DNA of 64,000 nucleotides from Gammaproteobacteria bacterium. GTDB lineage: Bacteria > Pseudomonadota > Gammaproteobacteria > GCA-001735895. Positions 63,246 through 64,000 of this stretch are shown piece by piece. The translations under genes and the position numbers were made by a program. The notes below the pieces were generated by a model, which did no database searches, had not been told where the DNA came from, and saw only the letters and a list, made by a program, of their open reading frames with translations. The DNA lies in the NCBI GenBank assembly GCA_014382695.1, contig JACNJF010000084.1, positions 1 through 64,000 of the forward strand. The letters are read 5' to 3'. Numbering within the stretch: position 1 is the first letter of the stretch; every line of letters starts with the position of its first letter.

Positions 63246-64000
63246 ATGGTCAACCTGAATCAGAGCCCGCAACAACCCGTGAATCATCGTTTAAGTATTG
63301 CTTCGGCAATCCTGCGTACTCTGGCAGTCATCCTCGCGCTAAAAGTCGTTCTGATGTGGCTGTTTAACATTGCAGGCCTTGATCCGACCCAGCCCTTTGC
63401 CATTTTACTGGATTCTGTGCTGCTCGCCTTATGCTCCGCCGCACTGCTCTATTTCTGGGTATTCCGGCCGCTGTTTAACGAGCGAAGTGAGATTCAACAA
63501 AAACTCAGTTCAAGTACTGACAAGCTGGATGAGGTGCAGGCCATTGCGCTGATGGGGCATTGGGAACTCGATATCAGCGCCCAACAGGCCGACTGGTCGA
63601 AACAGATCCACCAGCTGTTCGGCACCAGCTCAACACAAATTTGCGGGCCGGCTTTACTTGAAGAGTTTGTTCATCCGGAAGACTGGCCGGTCCTGGCCGC
63701 TTCGCTGGATGCAGCGATGCATGACGGAAAAAAACATGAAATCGAATACCGCATTAATCTGGCAGATGGGCAGCAGCGCTGGATATACTGCAAAGCAAAA
63801 AGTATCGACCATAGCGTCGCTGACCCAACAAAACTGTATGGCATCGTGCAGGATATTACCGCGCGTAAAACCTCAGAGCTTGCCTTAACTGAAAGCCAGT
63901 CACGTTTAACGGAGGTGACCCAGCTGTTGCCGGGTGCCATCTACATCTCCTTACCACCCGACTTCAAGACCATCTATATCAGCTCCGGTATCCAGCACAT
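63246..64000 (+). CDS. PAS-domain sensor protein (truncated by window end)
   Basis: Manual translation from ATG 63246 (MVNLNQSPQQPVNHRLSIASAILRTL...) is open to 64000: two TM helices, then PAS-like MGHWELDIS...WSKQIHQLFG; absent from the ORF track because it has no stop in the window. Confidence 0.8.
   Translation, partial: MVNLNQSPQQPVNHRLSIASAILRTLAVILALKVVLMWLFNIAGLDPTQPFAILLDSVLLALCSAALLYFWVFRPLFNERSEIQQKLSSSTDKLDEVQAIALMGHWELDISAQQADWSKQIHQLFGTSSTQICGPALLEEFVHPEDWPVLAASLDAAMHDGKKHEIEYRINLADGQQRWIYCKAKSIDHSVADPTKLYGIVQDITARKTSELALTESQSRLTEVTQLLPGAIYISLPPDFKTIYISSGIQH

Overview
The window is a 64 kb stretch of a gammaproteobacterial-type chromosome, read by eye plus the supplied ORF track. 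Most of it is dense, ordinary core and accessory metabolism. Main blocks: (a) 1-3.4 kb, AT-rich minus-strand small ORFs flanked by two convincing integron attC sites, i.e. part of a gene-cassette array with no integrase visible; (b) 4.3-11 kb, heavy-metal RND efflux (CzcCBA/CusCBA-like) with two small secreted proteins, one His/Cys-rich; (c) SulP transporter, K+ channel, LysR and isocitrate lyase; (d) an exact 354-bp-period duplication at 19.8-20.5 kb; (e) leuCD, a leuA/cimA-family gene and leuB, interrupted by a giant ELWxxDGT-repeat lipoprotein and a SIMPL protein; (f) prpE, rraA, aceK; (g) phytase-like esterase lipoprotein, MFS, RluA-family enzyme, stand-alone DUF2126 protein, ABC-2 exporter; (h) a tightly overlapping operon of two DUF1538 membrane proteins, a P-II-like protein and a CBS protein; (i) an XRE-cupin regulator next to gcvTHP, gcvR-like, glyA and sdaA, with a matching GTTTCC-N4-GGAAAC palindrome before the regulator and before gcvT, and a 159-bp multi-hairpin MITE-like element before glyA; (j) MCP, periplasmic binding protein and a truncated PAS sensor. 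The most interesting items are the integrase-less cassette array with multi-ORF cassettes, the DUF1538/P-II/CBS operon, the duplicated regulator palindrome, the multi-hairpin element and the ABC-ATPase remnant. No tRNA, rRNA or CRISPR array was recognised.
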